From Variovorax paradoxus (GTDB lineage: Bacteria; Pseudomonadota; Gammaproteobacteria; Burkholderiales; Burkholderiaceae_C), in assembly GCF_009498455.1 (NCBI RefSeq), contig NZ_CP045644.1:4095001-4159000 (forward strand): a DNA stretch of 64,000 nt, in the 5' to 3' direction. The translations under genes and the position numbers were made by a program. Shown here one piece after another: positions 1 through 8,424 of the stretch. Position 1 is the stretch's first letter; each line of letters begins with the position of its first letter. Under the pieces are notes generated by a model. The model was not told the DNA's origin. It saw only the letters and a program-made list of their open reading frames with translations, and searched no databases.

Positions 1-234
1 CGGGGCACCGAAAGCAACGCCGACCAGGCTCGCACTAAAGACTGGTCCGAGTGCAGCCAAACTGGTGATCTCCCATTCCCTCACGAGGTATGGCGCGGCG
101 AACGCTGCAGCAGTGAGCTCGTAGCCGTCCAGCAGCACGAACAGAAAGGAGATCACCAAAAGCTTAACGTTGAAGCGATTGATGCGGCGATCGTCAATCA
201 AGCGCGAAACATCGATGGTGGGAGCTTCTGCCAT
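1..234 (-). CDS. MFS transporter, AAHS (aromatic acid:H+ symporter) family, N-terminal part
   Basis: This is the first 78 codons of an inner-membrane transporter whose gene runs off the left edge. The ATG is at 234 on the minus strand and the frame stays open to base 1. A charged cytoplasmic N-terminus of about 22 residues precedes TM1 (roughly residues 23-42), which carries the Asp-Gly-Tyr motif at 36-38 typical of AAHS permeases such as PcaK and BenK. A second hydrophobic segment begins near residue 60. AAHS proteins import aromatic or related organic acids with protons. The gene is divergent from the MarR regulator at 341, which is its likely controller. The substrate cannot be told from this fragment. 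Confidence 0.8.
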   Translation of the reverse strand, partial: MAEAPTIDVSRLIDDRRINRFNVKLLVISFLFVLLDGYELTAAAFAAPYLVREWEITSLAALGPVFSASLVGVAFGAP

Positions 235-291
235 GGCTTTGAATGATAGTAAGTGTGCTGTTAATAAGTAGGCTGACGATAAGTGTAGGCG

Positions 292-297
292 TATAAT
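292..297 (+). promoter_or_regulatory. Candidate -10 box upstream of the MarR gene
   Basis: A perfect TATAAT lies about 43 bases before the MarR ATG, in an AT-rich divergent intergenic stretch (235-340). No good -35 hexamer is visible at the ideal spacing, so activity is uncertain. Confidence 0.35.
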
Positions 298-340
298 TTT
301 TGGACTACGTCCGTGTAAACCCTTGGCTCCTTTCAAAACA

Positions 341-898
341 ATGACTGCTGAATTCGAGCAACTTCCCGGATACCACGTCAGGCGCCTACACCAGATCGCG
401 GTCGCTTTGTTTCTCGAAGAGACAAAGTTGCATGGCATCACCCCGGTCCAGTACGGAGCGTTAGCGGCAGTTGCTGGTCAGCCCGGAATCGACCAGCGAG
501 GTCTAGCTCGTGCAATCGGCATTGACACCTCAACCATCGGCAGCGTGGTCGACCGCCTTGAGGCGCGTGGGTTGATGACCCGAAATGCAAGTCCTGATGA
601 CCGACGGGTGCGTTTACTTACCATCACGCCCGAAGGCGAGAGCCTTCTCTCGGCGGTGGAGCCTGGTCTACTTCGCACGCAAGATCGACTCCTTGCGCCT
701 TTACCGGCCGATCAACAAGCGGACTTCATGAGGATGCTGACGACCTTGGTCCAAGGTAACAGCTCGGTCAGTCGCGCTCCCAGCAACTCGGACGGGCCAG
801 CCCCCGAAGCTTTTGGCACGCGACAGGCAAACTCAGTAGTGCCGTCGGAAGTTGCGACACCGCCTCTTTCACCGCGCCGGCGACAACGGGCCGCTTGA
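341..898 (+). CDS. MarR-family transcriptional regulator
   Basis: A cytoplasmic DNA-binding regulator of about 185 residues. The N-terminal helices (starting TAEFEQLPGYHVRR) form the dimer region. The winged helix lies at about residues 50-100, with the recognition segment GIDTSTIGSVVDRLEARG and a basic wing (DDRRVRLL). The last 45 residues are low-complexity and Pro/Ser/Arg-rich, longer than usual for MarR proteins and possibly a frame-extended tail. I chose the ATG at 341; a TTG at 323 is in frame but has no better ribosome site. MarR proteins usually repress a divergent gene until a phenolic or aromatic ligand binds, so the AAHS transporter at 1-234 is the natural target. Confidence 0.85.
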   Translation: MTAEFEQLPGYHVRRLHQIAVALFLEETKLHGITPVQYGALAAVAGQPGIDQRGLARAIGIDTSTIGSVVDRLEARGLMTRNASPDDRRVRLLTITPEGESLLSAVEPGLLRTQDRLLAPLPADQQADFMRMLTTLVQGNSSVSRAPSNSDGPAPEAFGTRQANSVVPSEVATPPLSPRRRQRAA

Positions 899-1460
899 GC
901 GTTCAATTCGAGTCCCTCGGGAGGCTTTGTCGTGCCATGTCAGCCACTGGGCCGATTTCCCTTCCAGACAGTGCCGCCGGGACATCGTCCCGCTAGCACA
1001 CGACCTGCTGCAAGTGCGAACTGACGCCGAGAAGTTCTTGCTGCTGGCCGCCCTCAACCTCCTGGAGTGCGTTTCCTACGTCGGAGCTCAACTGCAGTCC
1101 ACGTGACCCGAGTGCGGCCGGTCACGATGGGGATGACTGGACGCTCACGGAGAAGGCCGCGTTGACGTTGTAGGCGTCAAGATTTGACCGGGAAATGGTC
1201 GAGTGACTCAGAATGGAGCGGGGAATCTTCCGGCTTGCCATATGAACCAAGGAGCGCGTCTCTCAGTGCTGTTGGACACGACGGCGCCAAAGAAGCTGGT
1301 GTTGGAATTAATCGCCGATAGCTTCGAGCTCATATCGGTCACTTGAGCTTTTGGAAAAGCCGACTGGGCGTCGGTCGACGGACATCAAGCGGCCGCACCC
1401 TAGCAGCACAGGAGCGTCGCCCGAAGACCAGGGGACGCCTGTGCCGCCGCCTGGTATGGC
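899..1460. other. 562-bp stretch without a recognisable gene
   Basis: Short open frames occur on both strands, but none has a credible start, ribosome site or family resemblance. The stretch separates the MarR gene from the 3' end of the leftward Bug-receptor gene. It may be decayed DNA; I see no clear repeats or terminator. Confidence 0.4.
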
Positions 1461-2426
1461 TCAATCGATGTGGGCTCCGGATAGCTTCACGATCTCGGAC
1501 CACTTTTCAATCTCGGATTTGCTGAACTGCACGAGCTGTCCCTCGTCCATTGGGGGAACCTCAAGGCCCAACGCGACAAGCTTGGCTCTGGTCCCTTCGG
1601 TCATGACGGCTTTCGAGGTTGCCGCGCGCAACTTTGCAAGTACAGCAGGAGGGGTCTTGGCTGGAGCGTAGAGCATCATCCACGCCATCAGGTCGAAATT
1701 TTCCATGCCTTGCTCCTGGAGTGTTGGGACGTCCGGAGCAATCGAAGTTCGCCGCGCGGTTGAAGCGCCGAGTGCTCGCAGCTTGTTCGCACGGATGTGG
1801 GGAAGTGCCGCCACGGGGTGGTAGAACATGAAGTCCACTTGGCCCGCGATCACGTCGTTTAACGCGGTCGCTCCCTCCTTGTAGGGCACATGCACCATGT
1901 CGCCGCCAAGGCGAACCTTGAGCAGCTCGCCAGCCAGGTGCCCTGAAGTGCCGTTGCCCGCAGAGGCGAAGCTGAGTCTCTTTCCGGCTGACGCAGCGTT
2001 GCGCAGGTCCTTCAGCGTCTTGTAGGGCGAGTTGGCCGAGACGATAAGCAGCGTAGGGGTGGAGCCGGCAAAGCCGATGGGCGCAAAGTCCTTGAGCGCG
2101 TTGGTGGTGAGCTTGCGGTAGAGCGTAGGGTTGATCGCATGTGTTCCGACAGTGCCGAGCAGGATGGTGTATCCGTCTGCGGAATCCCTGGCAACCATAT
2201 CCACGCCAATGTTGCCGCCTGCGCCGGCCCTGTTTTCAACGACGACCGGCTGGCCCATCTGTCGAGCGATGCCCTCCCCGAAGACACGTGCCACGATATC
2301 CGCGGTCGTGCCCGCGCCGAATGGCACCACGAGCTTGATGGGGCGGGTGGGGTAATCCTGCGCGACGGCTGGATGCGCGAGGCCCAAGGCGGCCACGGCG
2401 GTCAGAAGTGTTCGACGAGAGAGCAT
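1461..2426 (-). CDS. Bug/TctC-family tripartite tricarboxylate transporter substrate-binding protein
   Basis: A periplasmic receptor of 321 residues. The leader (MLSRRTLLTAVAALG..., probable cleavage after Ala22 before QDYPTRP) has a twin-arginine start that could use Tat or Sec. The mature protein shows Bug family signatures in order: YPTRPIKLVVPFGAG, the NRAGAGGNIG loop, DGYTILLG, the HVPYKEG strand and DVPTLQEQG. A start at 2426 fits the leader and an AAGGA seven bases upstream; the longer upstream frame is not signal-like. No TctA/TctB membrane genes are adjacent, which is normal for Bug orphans that deliver ligand to a distant permease or sensor. The ligand (usually a carboxylate) is unknown. 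It is probably co-regulated with the monooxygenase cluster next door. Confidence 0.9.
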   Translation of the reverse strand: MLSRRTLLTAVAALGLAHPAVAQDYPTRPIKLVVPFGAGTTADIVARVFGEGIARQMGQPVVVENRAGAGGNIGVDMVARDSADGYTILLGTVGTHAINPTLYRKLTTNALKDFAPIGFAGSTPTLLIVSANSPYKTLKDLRNAASAGKRLSFASAGNGTSGHLAGELLKVRLGGDMVHVPYKEGATALNDVIAGQVDFMFYHPVAALPHIRANKLRALGASTARRTSIAPDVPTLQEQGMENFDLMAWMMLYAPAKTPPAVLAKLRAATSKAVMTEGTRAKLVALGLEVPPMDEGQLVQFSKSEIEKWSEIVKLSGAHID

Positions 2427-2870
2427 GACAAATCCTTTGGGTTTAACTACCTCAAAGCCGGGTACTGGCCCGTGCAGACCTATCCGACAGGCTATGTTAA
2501 GTAGCCTTGTTGTCTCATGCAATATTGGGGCCAACCCGATGCGCGTGGCCCATTCATTAAGCAGGAGCGACCAGAAGCGTCGAGGTGCACCGTCCTCGGG
2601 CAGATCTGGTATCCCTTGACGCTGTCGCCCTCCAATCCCATTCAGCAAGAGATGCAGATGGGCGCCCGCGGAAAGGCGGGCCACCATGGGCCGAATACGT
2701 CGGGCCAACGCCCGAGCCGCAGAGAGGCGCCAGCATTGATGAACGCGGAACGCTTAAAGATGGGATGGTGAACAGCTTCCGCAGCCCTCATCGCAGCGGC
2801 CAGGTCGGCGGCCATCTGCTGGCGGTGCCGCCGGCCGCGGCAAGGGAAACCAGCCCGACTCGTCAGGCTG
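2427..2870. other. 444-bp gap between the Bug gene and the downstream MarR gene
   Basis: No gene is supported here. It should contain the promoter of the leftward Bug gene, because the MarR gene to the right is transcribed in the same direction and ends at 2871. A small inverted repeat at 2489-2507 is described separately. Confidence 0.4.
2489..2507. promoter_or_regulatory. Inverted repeat upstream of the Bug gene
   Basis: AGGCTA and TAGCCT arms (6 bp each) flank a 7-base TGTTAAG spacer, about 65 bases before the Bug ATG. The core TATGTTAA also occurs near 5230 between the monooxygenase and the DUF2848 operon, so a shared regulator is possible. Short arms make this weak. Confidence 0.3.
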
Positions 2871-3437
2871 TCAGAGCTTCGCGCCCACATAGAACATCAA
2901 AATTGACAAAGCGCTTTCGCGCTCTTCGATGCTCAGCTGACTGACGAAATAGTCCACGTGAAATTTCACGCTCTCGTCGATTTTGTGCAGCGTATCTCGG
3001 CCCAGATCCGTCATGGCGACATAGGTCGTCCGCTGATCCTGATCGCCACGCCGACGCACTACCAACTCTTTTTCCACCAGCAGTTTGACAAGGCTGGAAG
3101 AAAAGGCCGGCGTTATATCAAGGCGGCTCGCAACCTGATTGACCTGAAGCTCCATGTCGGGGCAACCATAGATTTGAATCAGTGCCTGGTGAGCCAACGG
3201 ATCGATGCCAAACTTTTTGGCCTGCTCTTCGACGATGCGGAACACTTTGCGCAGCACGTAGCGCGCTTCGGCCACACCTATGAAGTAGAGGTGCTTGTTG
3301 CTGTCTCGCGCTTTGCGGCTCGCATCGCTTTTTCGACGAATACGGTCAACCGACAGTGGCTGCGAAGCCACTGGTACTTCGAGTTTGGGTTCCCGCGATT
3401 TGATAAGAGCACGCGAAGTCTTTGTTGCGGAGGTCAT
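2871..3437 (-). CDS. MarR-family transcriptional regulator
   Basis: A 188-residue DNA-binding protein. A basic, disordered N-terminal extension of about 45 residues precedes a canonical MarR core: dimer helix (VAEARYVLRKVFRIVEEQ), then winged helix at about 85-145 with the MELQVNQVASRLDI and SSSLVKLLVEKELVVRRRG segments and a wing (DQDQRTTYVAMTD). It lies downstream of, and on the same strand as, the HpaB-like monooxygenase, but a terminator at 3581-3608 separates them, so it has its own promoter. A near-perfect 29-bp palindrome just upstream (3544-3572) is the best candidate for autoregulation. MarR proteins in hydroxylase clusters normally respond to the aromatic substrate. Confidence 0.88.
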   Translation of the reverse strand: MTSATKTSRALIKSREPKLEVPVASQPLSVDRIRRKSDASRKARDSNKHLYFIGVAEARYVLRKVFRIVEEQAKKFGIDPLAHQALIQIYGCPDMELQVNQVASRLDITPAFSSSLVKLLVEKELVVRRRGDQDQRTTYVAMTDLGRDTLHKIDESVKFHVDYFVSQLSIEERESALSILMFYVGAKL

Positions 3438-3543
3438 TTAATCTGCTTGCTCCCGAATACGCGTCGCGCCGCTGCACTGGGTTTTTTAAAATACTTTAAT
3501 CCAGCGAAATATATATTCCTCAGCTAGCCTTGTCAACATAGCC

Positions 3544-3572
3544 ATATGGAAAACCCCAGGGGTTTGCCATAT
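3544..3572. promoter_or_regulatory. 29-bp palindrome, candidate MarR operator
   Basis: The two 14-base arms around the central A at 3558 pair at 13 of 14 positions (ATATGGAAAACCCC against GGGGTTTGCCATAT). It lies about 107 bases upstream of the MarR start. The length and symmetry fit a MarR-type operator. It could also form an RNA hairpin, but no T-run follows on either strand. Confidence 0.5.
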
Positions 3573-3580
3573 TCGCAACA

Positions 3581-3608
3581 AAAGGGCCGGCATCAAATCC
3601 GGCCCTTT
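3581..3608 (-). terminator. Rho-independent terminator of the HpaB-like gene
   Basis: Perfect 10-bp stem AAAGGGCCGG / CCGGCCCTTT with an 8-base loop, 18 bases past the monooxygenase stop codon. Read leftward, the stem is followed by TTTTGTTG, as expected for termination of that gene. Confidence 0.85.
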
Positions 3609-3625
3609 AGTCGCGCAATTCGCTA

Positions 3626-5113
3626 CTAGTCGTTCGGTCCGAATGCGCCCTCGAAGCCTGGAAGGGCCAACGCGCGATCAACCAAGCCGGTTGCTCGTGC
3701 GTAATCGAAATTGCGGTTGACATTTTGCTTGACCAGGAAGGATGCACCACCGTAGAACTTCTCGTACTGCTGGTGGCGATTGCCAAACTCCGAGCCAATG
3801 AAGTCCCAGGCCATCCGCATCAGCGCAACGCGTTCGTCAGCGCTGGTGGTCGCCGAGCGGTAGTACCGCTGCACGTCGGCGGCAGTTTCGGAGTTCTGGA
3901 AGTCCTTGAACGATGAGGGGAGGGTGATCATCCCTGCGCCGGAGAGCTCACGGATGATTTCCACCATACGAGCGTTCAACTCCGATTGGAGCGCCATGAT
4001 CGAGTAGAGCGCGGTGCGCGACGGCCACAGTACGCCATTGCTGTCCGTCTCGGCCGCCACTTCCTGAGCCAGCAGCATGTTTTCTACGATGGACACGAGC
4101 GAGGTCAGCTCACCCATCTGGGTTTGCACCGCGGGGTTGGCATCGTTGCCCGTCAGCTCGTTCATGCGTTTGGCCAAGCCGGTCATGAAACGCAGCTTGG
4201 TGGCGTAGCGAGCCTGCGCCTGCAAGTTGCCGTAGAGATGTGCAGGCGTTTTCCACCATTGGTCGCGGGCGACTTGGAGGTTGCGATATATGAACACGTG
4301 CTCCCAGGGGATGAACACGTCTTCGAGCACCACGAAGCAGTCCGATTCGTCGAAGCGGCTGGACAGCGGGTAGTCGAAGGAGTTCAGTGCTTGGCCGCCG
4401 AAGGGGCGGCGCGGGTACAGCTTGACGCCTGGGGCTCCCACAGGCACAGCCACACCGAATGCGTAGTTCTCGTCGCCAGGCTGCAGCGGATGGATGGTGC
4501 TGATGTAGATGTAGTCGCAGTAGACGCCGGCCGTTGCCAGTTGCTGGGCGCCCTTGATGACGATGCCATCGTCTCGCTCCTTGACGACCCCTGCGTACAA
4601 GGTGGGGTCGCTTTGCTGATGCGCCGGCTTGCTGCGGTCGATCTGCGGAGGCACGATGGCGTACGTCACGTACTTGTGGGTCTCGCGCAAGTGCTCGTAG
4701 AACTTGACCACGTTGTCCGCAAACTGCTGTCCGCCAGCAGCGAACACGCTCGGTACGGCTGCATAGCCGCAGAAGAATCCAGCGACATGGTCCGGCGAGC
4801 GGCCCATGAGGCCGAAGGTCGCTTCCGACCACATCTCGCTCGCCAGGCGTTTCGCCTTCAGATCTGCGTGCGCCTTCGGGATCTGGAAGCCGCGAAGGAC
4901 TGGATTTCCGGTCGTCGGTGACGTGTACGTCATCACCTCTCGATTTTCGGGCGCCGCCGCAATGTCGTAGAGGTTGCTCAGCGAGCGCGCTCCCCTCGCG
5001 AATGCGCGATGGGTCGTCACATCCGAGACCCGTTCGCCATCCACATAAATTTGTCGACCATCGCGCAGCGCGCGTAGGTACTCATCACCTGTACGCAAGT
5101 TAGCTGTGACCAC
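3626..5113 (-). CDS. HpaB-family FADH2-dependent monooxygenase (large component)
   Basis: A 495-residue cytoplasmic flavin monooxygenase related to 4-hydroxyphenylacetate 3-hydroxylase (HpaB), phenol hydroxylase PheA and chlorophenol monooxygenase TftD. It uses FADH2 supplied by a separate reductase to hydroxylate an aromatic or heteroaromatic ring. The acyl-CoA-dehydrogenase-like fold is recognisable: N-terminal RTGDEYLRALRDGRQIYVDG, a middle beta domain with IVIKGAQQLATAGVYCDY and DVFIPWEHVF, and the C-terminal helical domain with TLPSSFKDF and GNRHQQYEKFY. The start is GTG at 5113 with GGAG seven bases upstream. The matching reductase is probably the gene at 7398-7928 on the opposite strand. 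Similarity within this family does not fix the substrate; nearby amidase and DUF2848 genes point away from simple hydroxyphenylacetate. Confidence 0.9.
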   Translation of the reverse strand: MVTANLRTGDEYLRALRDGRQIYVDGERVSDVTTHRAFARGARSLSNLYDIAAAPENREVMTYTSPTTGNPVLRGFQIPKAHADLKAKRLASEMWSEATFGLMGRSPDHVAGFFCGYAAVPSVFAAGGQQFADNVVKFYEHLRETHKYVTYAIVPPQIDRSKPAHQQSDPTLYAGVVKERDDGIVIKGAQQLATAGVYCDYIYISTIHPLQPGDENYAFGVAVPVGAPGVKLYPRRPFGGQALNSFDYPLSSRFDESDCFVVLEDVFIPWEHVFIYRNLQVARDQWWKTPAHLYGNLQAQARYATKLRFMTGLAKRMNELTGNDANPAVQTQMGELTSLVSIVENMLLAQEVAAETDSNGVLWPSRTALYSIMALQSELNARMVEIIRELSGAGMITLPSSFKDFQNSETAADVQRYYRSATTSADERVALMRMAWDFIGSEFGNRHQQYEKFYGGASFLVKQNVNRNFDYARATGLVDRALALPGFEGAFGPND

Positions 5114-5330
5114 TGTAGCTCCTTGTTGAAACGACTTGATACCGCCTTTGACGGACGGCGACTTGGCTCGGTCGGCTTCGCCGAATCCGACGGTTGACGT
5201 CAGATCGCAAACGCTGCATACTCAGCCACATGGGTATGTTAACTCATCTATCTGGCGCATGCAATTGGTTGGGTTCGCGATGCAGCGCCGGGGTCCACGA
5301 ACCCGTGAAATGTTGATCAAGAGGAACGAG

Positions 5331-6038
5331 ATGGAAATGAGCCCTGTTCGAACAACGCTGCATTTCGAGACGACCGACTCTCTGGGCGGACATACCTTCG
5401 AAGTGCCTGTCACTGATCTGGTGATTGCGGGCTGGACCGGCAGCGACGCTGCGGCCATCGAAGCCCACATCTTGGAATTGGAGGCGTTGGGTGTACGACG
5501 CCCGAAGAAGACGCCGATCTTTTACCGGGGTGCTGCCACGCTGCTGACCCAGCGCGAATCTATCGAGGTGGTGGGAAGCACCGCAAGCGGTGAGGTGGAA
5601 CCCGTGATCTTCAGCACCGAGCGCGGCTTGTGGTTGGGCATAGGCTCCGACCACACCGATCGCGAAGTGGAGACCGTGGGCATCACCATCTCCAAGCAGA
5701 TGTGCGCCAAGCCCGTATCAACAAAAGTCTGGGCCTTTGAGGAGGTGGCCGGCCACTGGAACGAACTCATCGTTCGTTCATGGATGACCAAGGGCGGTGA
5801 ACGTCGCCTTTACCAAGAGGGGCCGCTCGCCAAGATTCGCCATCCCTCCGAACTTCTCAGACTCTATGGCGGCGATGGCTACGTTCCCGCGCCCGGGCTG
5901 GTCATGTTCTGTGGAACGCTGGCTGTGCACGGCAACTTGGAGCCCGCAGAGAAGTTCGAAATGGAGTTGGAAGACCCTGTGCTCCAGCGCCGCCTGAATC
6001 ATTCCTATCGTGTGACTGAACTGCCCATCGAGGGCTAA
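5331..6038 (+). CDS. DUF2848 family protein
   Basis: A cytoplasmic protein of about 235 residues with features of the DUF2848 family (LGGHTFEVPVTDLVIAGWTG near the N-terminus, and a fumarylacetoacetase-like C-terminal part ending PGLVMFCGTLAVHG and YRVTELP). Members are often encoded beside amidases and uptake proteins, and the FAH-like fold suggests hydrolysis or decarboxylation of a keto-acid, but no activity is established to my knowledge. I start at the ATG at 5331 because GAGGAACGAG lies just before it; the open frame reaches back to 5136 but that part has no protein-like features. First gene of the operon running to about 10.7 kb. Confidence 0.8.
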   Translation: MEMSPVRTTLHFETTDSLGGHTFEVPVTDLVIAGWTGSDAAAIEAHILELEALGVRRPKKTPIFYRGAATLLTQRESIEVVGSTASGEVEPVIFSTERGLWLGIGSDHTDREVETVGITISKQMCAKPVSTKVWAFEEVAGHWNELIVRSWMTKGGERRLYQEGPLAKIRHPSELLRLYGGDGYVPAPGLVMFCGTLAVHGNLEPAEKFEMELEDPVLQRRLNHSYRVTELPIEG

Positions 6039-6050
6039 AAGGAGAGCGCT

Positions 6051-6443
6051 ATGCCGATGAACAAACCCCACCTTGAATTTCACCCATTGGACATGGTCAA
6101 CGGATGGCAGAGCCCTCCCGGGTATCCGCCGGGCGCGGCCGTGCAAGAGAAGATTCTGGCCAGTGACATCGACGAAGTGAACAAGTCCGGCAGCCGGACG
6201 CGACTGCTTCGGTTCGAAGCGGGCGCCTTCTCCACCAAGCCTTTCGTTCATGACCACTGGGAAGAGGTCTATCTGGTGTCGGGAAACCTGACGGTGGGCA
6301 ACGACGAGAACGGCGTGGGAGGTGAAGAGTTCGCCGCACCAACCTATGCATGCCGTCCGCCGGGTGTTTGGCACGGTCCGTTCAAGTCCGAGACTGGATG
6401 TCTCCTGTACGAGATTCACTATTACGACGAGAGCAAGAAGTAA
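6051..6443 (+). CDS. Small cupin-domain protein
   Basis: A 130-residue single-domain cupin. The first metal-binding motif is visible as HDHWEEVYLVSGNLTVG (about residues 68-84), and the second as PPGVWHGPF (about 105-113). AAAGGAGAG precedes the ATG and the gene starts 12 bases after the DUF2848 stop, so the two are surely co-transcribed. Small cupins in catabolic operons act as dioxygenases, isomerases or ring-opening hydrolases on hydroxylated products; here a role after the two-component monooxygenase is plausible but inferred. Confidence 0.85.
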   Translation: MPMNKPHLEFHPLDMVNGWQSPPGYPPGAAVQEKILASDIDEVNKSGSRTRLLRFEAGAFSTKPFVHDHWEEVYLVSGNLTVGNDENGVGGEEFAAPTYACRPPGVWHGPFKSETGCLLYEIHYYDESKK

Positions 6444-6453
6444 GAGGCGCCCC

Positions 6454-7383
6454 ATGACTTTGAAGATTGCCGTCCCCGACCTGATCTCGAACTCCTACTT
6501 TCCGGTCGAAGCTGCCGTGGAACTCGGCTTCTTCAAAGCCGCGGGCCTGGACGTTTCACTTGAGTTGATCTTCCCCGTTGATAAGGCCTACGCGGCGCTG
6601 AAAGAAGGGCGAGTCGATTTTGTGGGGGGATCGGCACATTCCGCCTTGGCCGCCTTCCCGCAGTGGAAAGGCGTGAAGCTGTTGGCCGCCCAGGCGCAAG
6701 GCATGTACTGGTTCCTTGTCATGCGGTCCGATCTGGTCCACCAAAAGGGCGACCTCAGCGTGGTCAAGGGCCGCAAGATTGGCGCGGCCCCATGGGTCGA
6801 AATGGGCCTGCGGCAGCTACTGACCGCGGGCGGCATCGATATCGAGGCTGACGGCGTTCAAATTGCGCCTGTGCCTGGAGTTCAGGCGGGTAACGTGAAC
6901 TTTGGCGTGACAGCTGCGAAAGCGCTCGAAGACGGGAAGATCGACGGCTTCTGGGCCAACGGCATGGGCACCGAAGTGGCTGTCCGCAATGGCGTCGGTA
7001 CCGTCGTCCTGGATGTGCGCCGGGGAGACGGCCCTGCGGGTTGCTTCGACTACACGTTCGCGTCGATTGCCGCTTCGGACAAATTCATCGAGAAGTCTCC
7101 CGATCTGGTAGCGGCCGCGGTGAGTGCCCTGGTCAGCACCCAGAAGGCACTGATCGAGAACCCGGGTATCGCGGCTAAGGTTGGCGAAAAGCTGTTTCCT
7201 CCCACGGAAGCGTCGCTGATTGCCACGCTAATTGAGCGGGACTTGCCGTATTACGACGCGTCGATCTCGACGCGAGCCGTGGATGGCATGAATGCCTTTG
7301 CCCGATCTCTGGGCATTCTCCACGAGCATCCCGTCTATTCCGACGTGGTTGCCGAGCAGTTCAAGCCGCTCTGGAACGCATAA
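6454..7383 (+). CDS. NMT1/THI5-like substrate-binding-fold protein without signal peptide
   Basis: A 309-residue protein with the fold of ABC-transporter receptors of the SsuA/THI5 (NMT1) group: MTLKIAVPDLISNSYFPVEAA, then GFFKAAGLDVSLE, a DFVGGSAHSALAA ligand loop, and C-terminal helices. The family usually binds sulfonates, nitriles or pyrimidines in the periplasm. Here the mature-like sequence starts immediately after the initiator Met, and the overlapping upstream frame belongs to the cupin gene, so no leader exists. It may therefore be cytoplasmic, acting as an enzyme (4,5-dihydroxyphthalate decarboxylase and THI5 are enzymes with this fold) or as a ligand sensor. No permease or ATPase gene is nearby. 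ATG at 6454 follows a GAGGCG 10 bases after the cupin stop. Confidence 0.8.
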   Translation: MTLKIAVPDLISNSYFPVEAAVELGFFKAAGLDVSLELIFPVDKAYAALKEGRVDFVGGSAHSALAAFPQWKGVKLLAAQAQGMYWFLVMRSDLVHQKGDLSVVKGRKIGAAPWVEMGLRQLLTAGGIDIEADGVQIAPVPGVQAGNVNFGVTAAKALEDGKIDGFWANGMGTEVAVRNGVGTVVLDVRRGDGPAGCFDYTFASIAASDKFIEKSPDLVAAAVSALVSTQKALIENPGIAAKVGEKLFPPTEASLIATLIERDLPYYDASISTRAVDGMNAFARSLGILHEHPVYSDVVAEQFKPLWNA

Positions 7384-7397
7384 GCAGGAGCTCTGCC

Positions 7398-7928
7398 ATG
7401 TCCGTCGACCAGAAAGAATTTCGCAACGCGTTGGGCCAGTTCGCAACCGGCGTCGCCATCGTGACCGCGACGGTGGACGGCAACCGCTTGGGCGCCACCA
7501 TCAGTTCGTTCAACTCCGTGTCGCTGGACCCGCCGCTTGTGCTGTTCAGCATGATCCGTGGTTCTCTCGGCATTGCCCAGTGGAAGGCCGCGAAATCCTA
7601 TTGCATCGCCATTCTCGGTGAGTCGCAGCGGGATTTGTCCAACCGATTCGCAAAAGCGGGAACCGATAAATGGATCGGCATCGACCCTGCGTTTGCTGCC
7701 AACGGCGCGCCGATGCTCCCGGGTGCGAACGCCTATTTCGAATGCGAGCCCTGGAGCGTATGTGATGGAGGGGACCATGAGATCTTCATCTGTCGGGTCA
7801 GTGCATTTCGCGTGATCCCTCAAGCCGAGCCGTCGCTGATCTTTTGTGGTGGCAGGTACAGGCACCTGAGCGCCCTTGACGCCGCAACCAAGCCGCCTCC
7901 CGAAAACCTGTACTTGCACGGTTGGTGA
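7398..7928 (+). CDS. HpaC-like flavin reductase (small component of two-component monooxygenase)
   Basis: A 176-residue split-barrel flavin reductase. Signatures are FRNALGQFATGVAIVTA, the NRLGATISSFNSVSLDPPLVLF flavin-binding region (about residues 32-55) and the late HEIFICRVSAF strand. Family members reduce FAD or FMN with NAD(P)H and release it to a partner oxygenase. The only partner in the window is the HpaB-like protein encoded at 3626-5113 on the other strand. AGGAG lies eight bases before the ATG and the gap to the preceding gene is only 14 bases. The split of the two components over opposite strands is unusual compared with hpaBC operons. Confidence 0.9.
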   Translation: MSVDQKEFRNALGQFATGVAIVTATVDGNRLGATISSFNSVSLDPPLVLFSMIRGSLGIAQWKAAKSYCIAILGESQRDLSNRFAKAGTDKWIGIDPAFAANGAPMLPGANAYFECEPWSVCDGGDHEIFICRVSAFRVIPQAEPSLIFCGGRYRHLSALDAATKPPPENLYLHGW

Positions 7929-8025
7929 GCGCGGCCGCTTCAGACTCGCACAAGGCACGGCTGACAACATTCGCCACGATCGCTCTGCCCCATCCTGGTA
8001 CCCGGCACTGGAAGTTGTTGTAGTT

Positions 8026-8289
8026 ATGAATACCGCACACATCAAAGCCCCGGAAGGAAGCGACCGCTTCCTAAATTTGGTCGACTTCAAATGGCTGATG
8101 GCTGGCATCGGCTGGTGGGTCAATCTGTCGCGCCTGCAGAGCGACAAGGCCTACCTCGACGAGTGCTTGCAACGCGCTATGACGAGTGACTCAGAGTTGC
8201 TACGGAAGCGCAGCGTCGAAATGCTTGGCTTGTCGGATGCCCCGTGCGACAAGGCTATGTCGTCCACATCTATCGGCTTGGCATTGTGA
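8026..8289 (+). CDS. Conserved hypothetical protein, 87 aa
   Basis: A small soluble protein with a compact central part (FLNLVDFKWLMAGIGWWVNLSRLQ, split here as FLNLVDFKWLMAG and WWVNLSRLQ) followed by DECLQRAMTSDSELLRKR. I recall similar short proteins of unknown function in Burkholderiales genomes, so I believe it is real. The ribosome site is weak and the gap from the flavin reductase is 97 bases. No enzymatic motif is seen. Confidence 0.55.
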   Translation: MNTAHIKAPEGSDRFLNLVDFKWLMAGIGWWVNLSRLQSDKAYLDECLQRAMTSDSELLRKRSVEMLGLSDAPCDKAMSSTSIGLAL

Positions 8290-8424
8290 TGGGCGCTGAA
8301 TGGTCCCATCCATTCGGAGGTCTCATTCGTCGGTCCACGTAAGTCTGGTGCGGGTCAAACAGGAGCGGATAAGTACATCGCTGCTTGGCGCGCCACATTG
8401 GTACTCTTTTTCCTTAGGGACGTC

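Noticed and set aside
852..1106. 84-codon open frame after the first MarR gene
   Set aside because: It overlaps the MarR 3' end, has no ribosome site and shows no recognisable domain.
2427..2708. N-terminal extension of the Bug protein
   Set aside because: The signal peptide begins at 2426; the extension would place it internally.
5136..5330. N-terminal extension of the DUF2848 protein to an ATG at 5136
   Set aside because: The extension is not conserved-looking, lies in the divergent promoter region and has no ribosome site, whereas 5331 has one.
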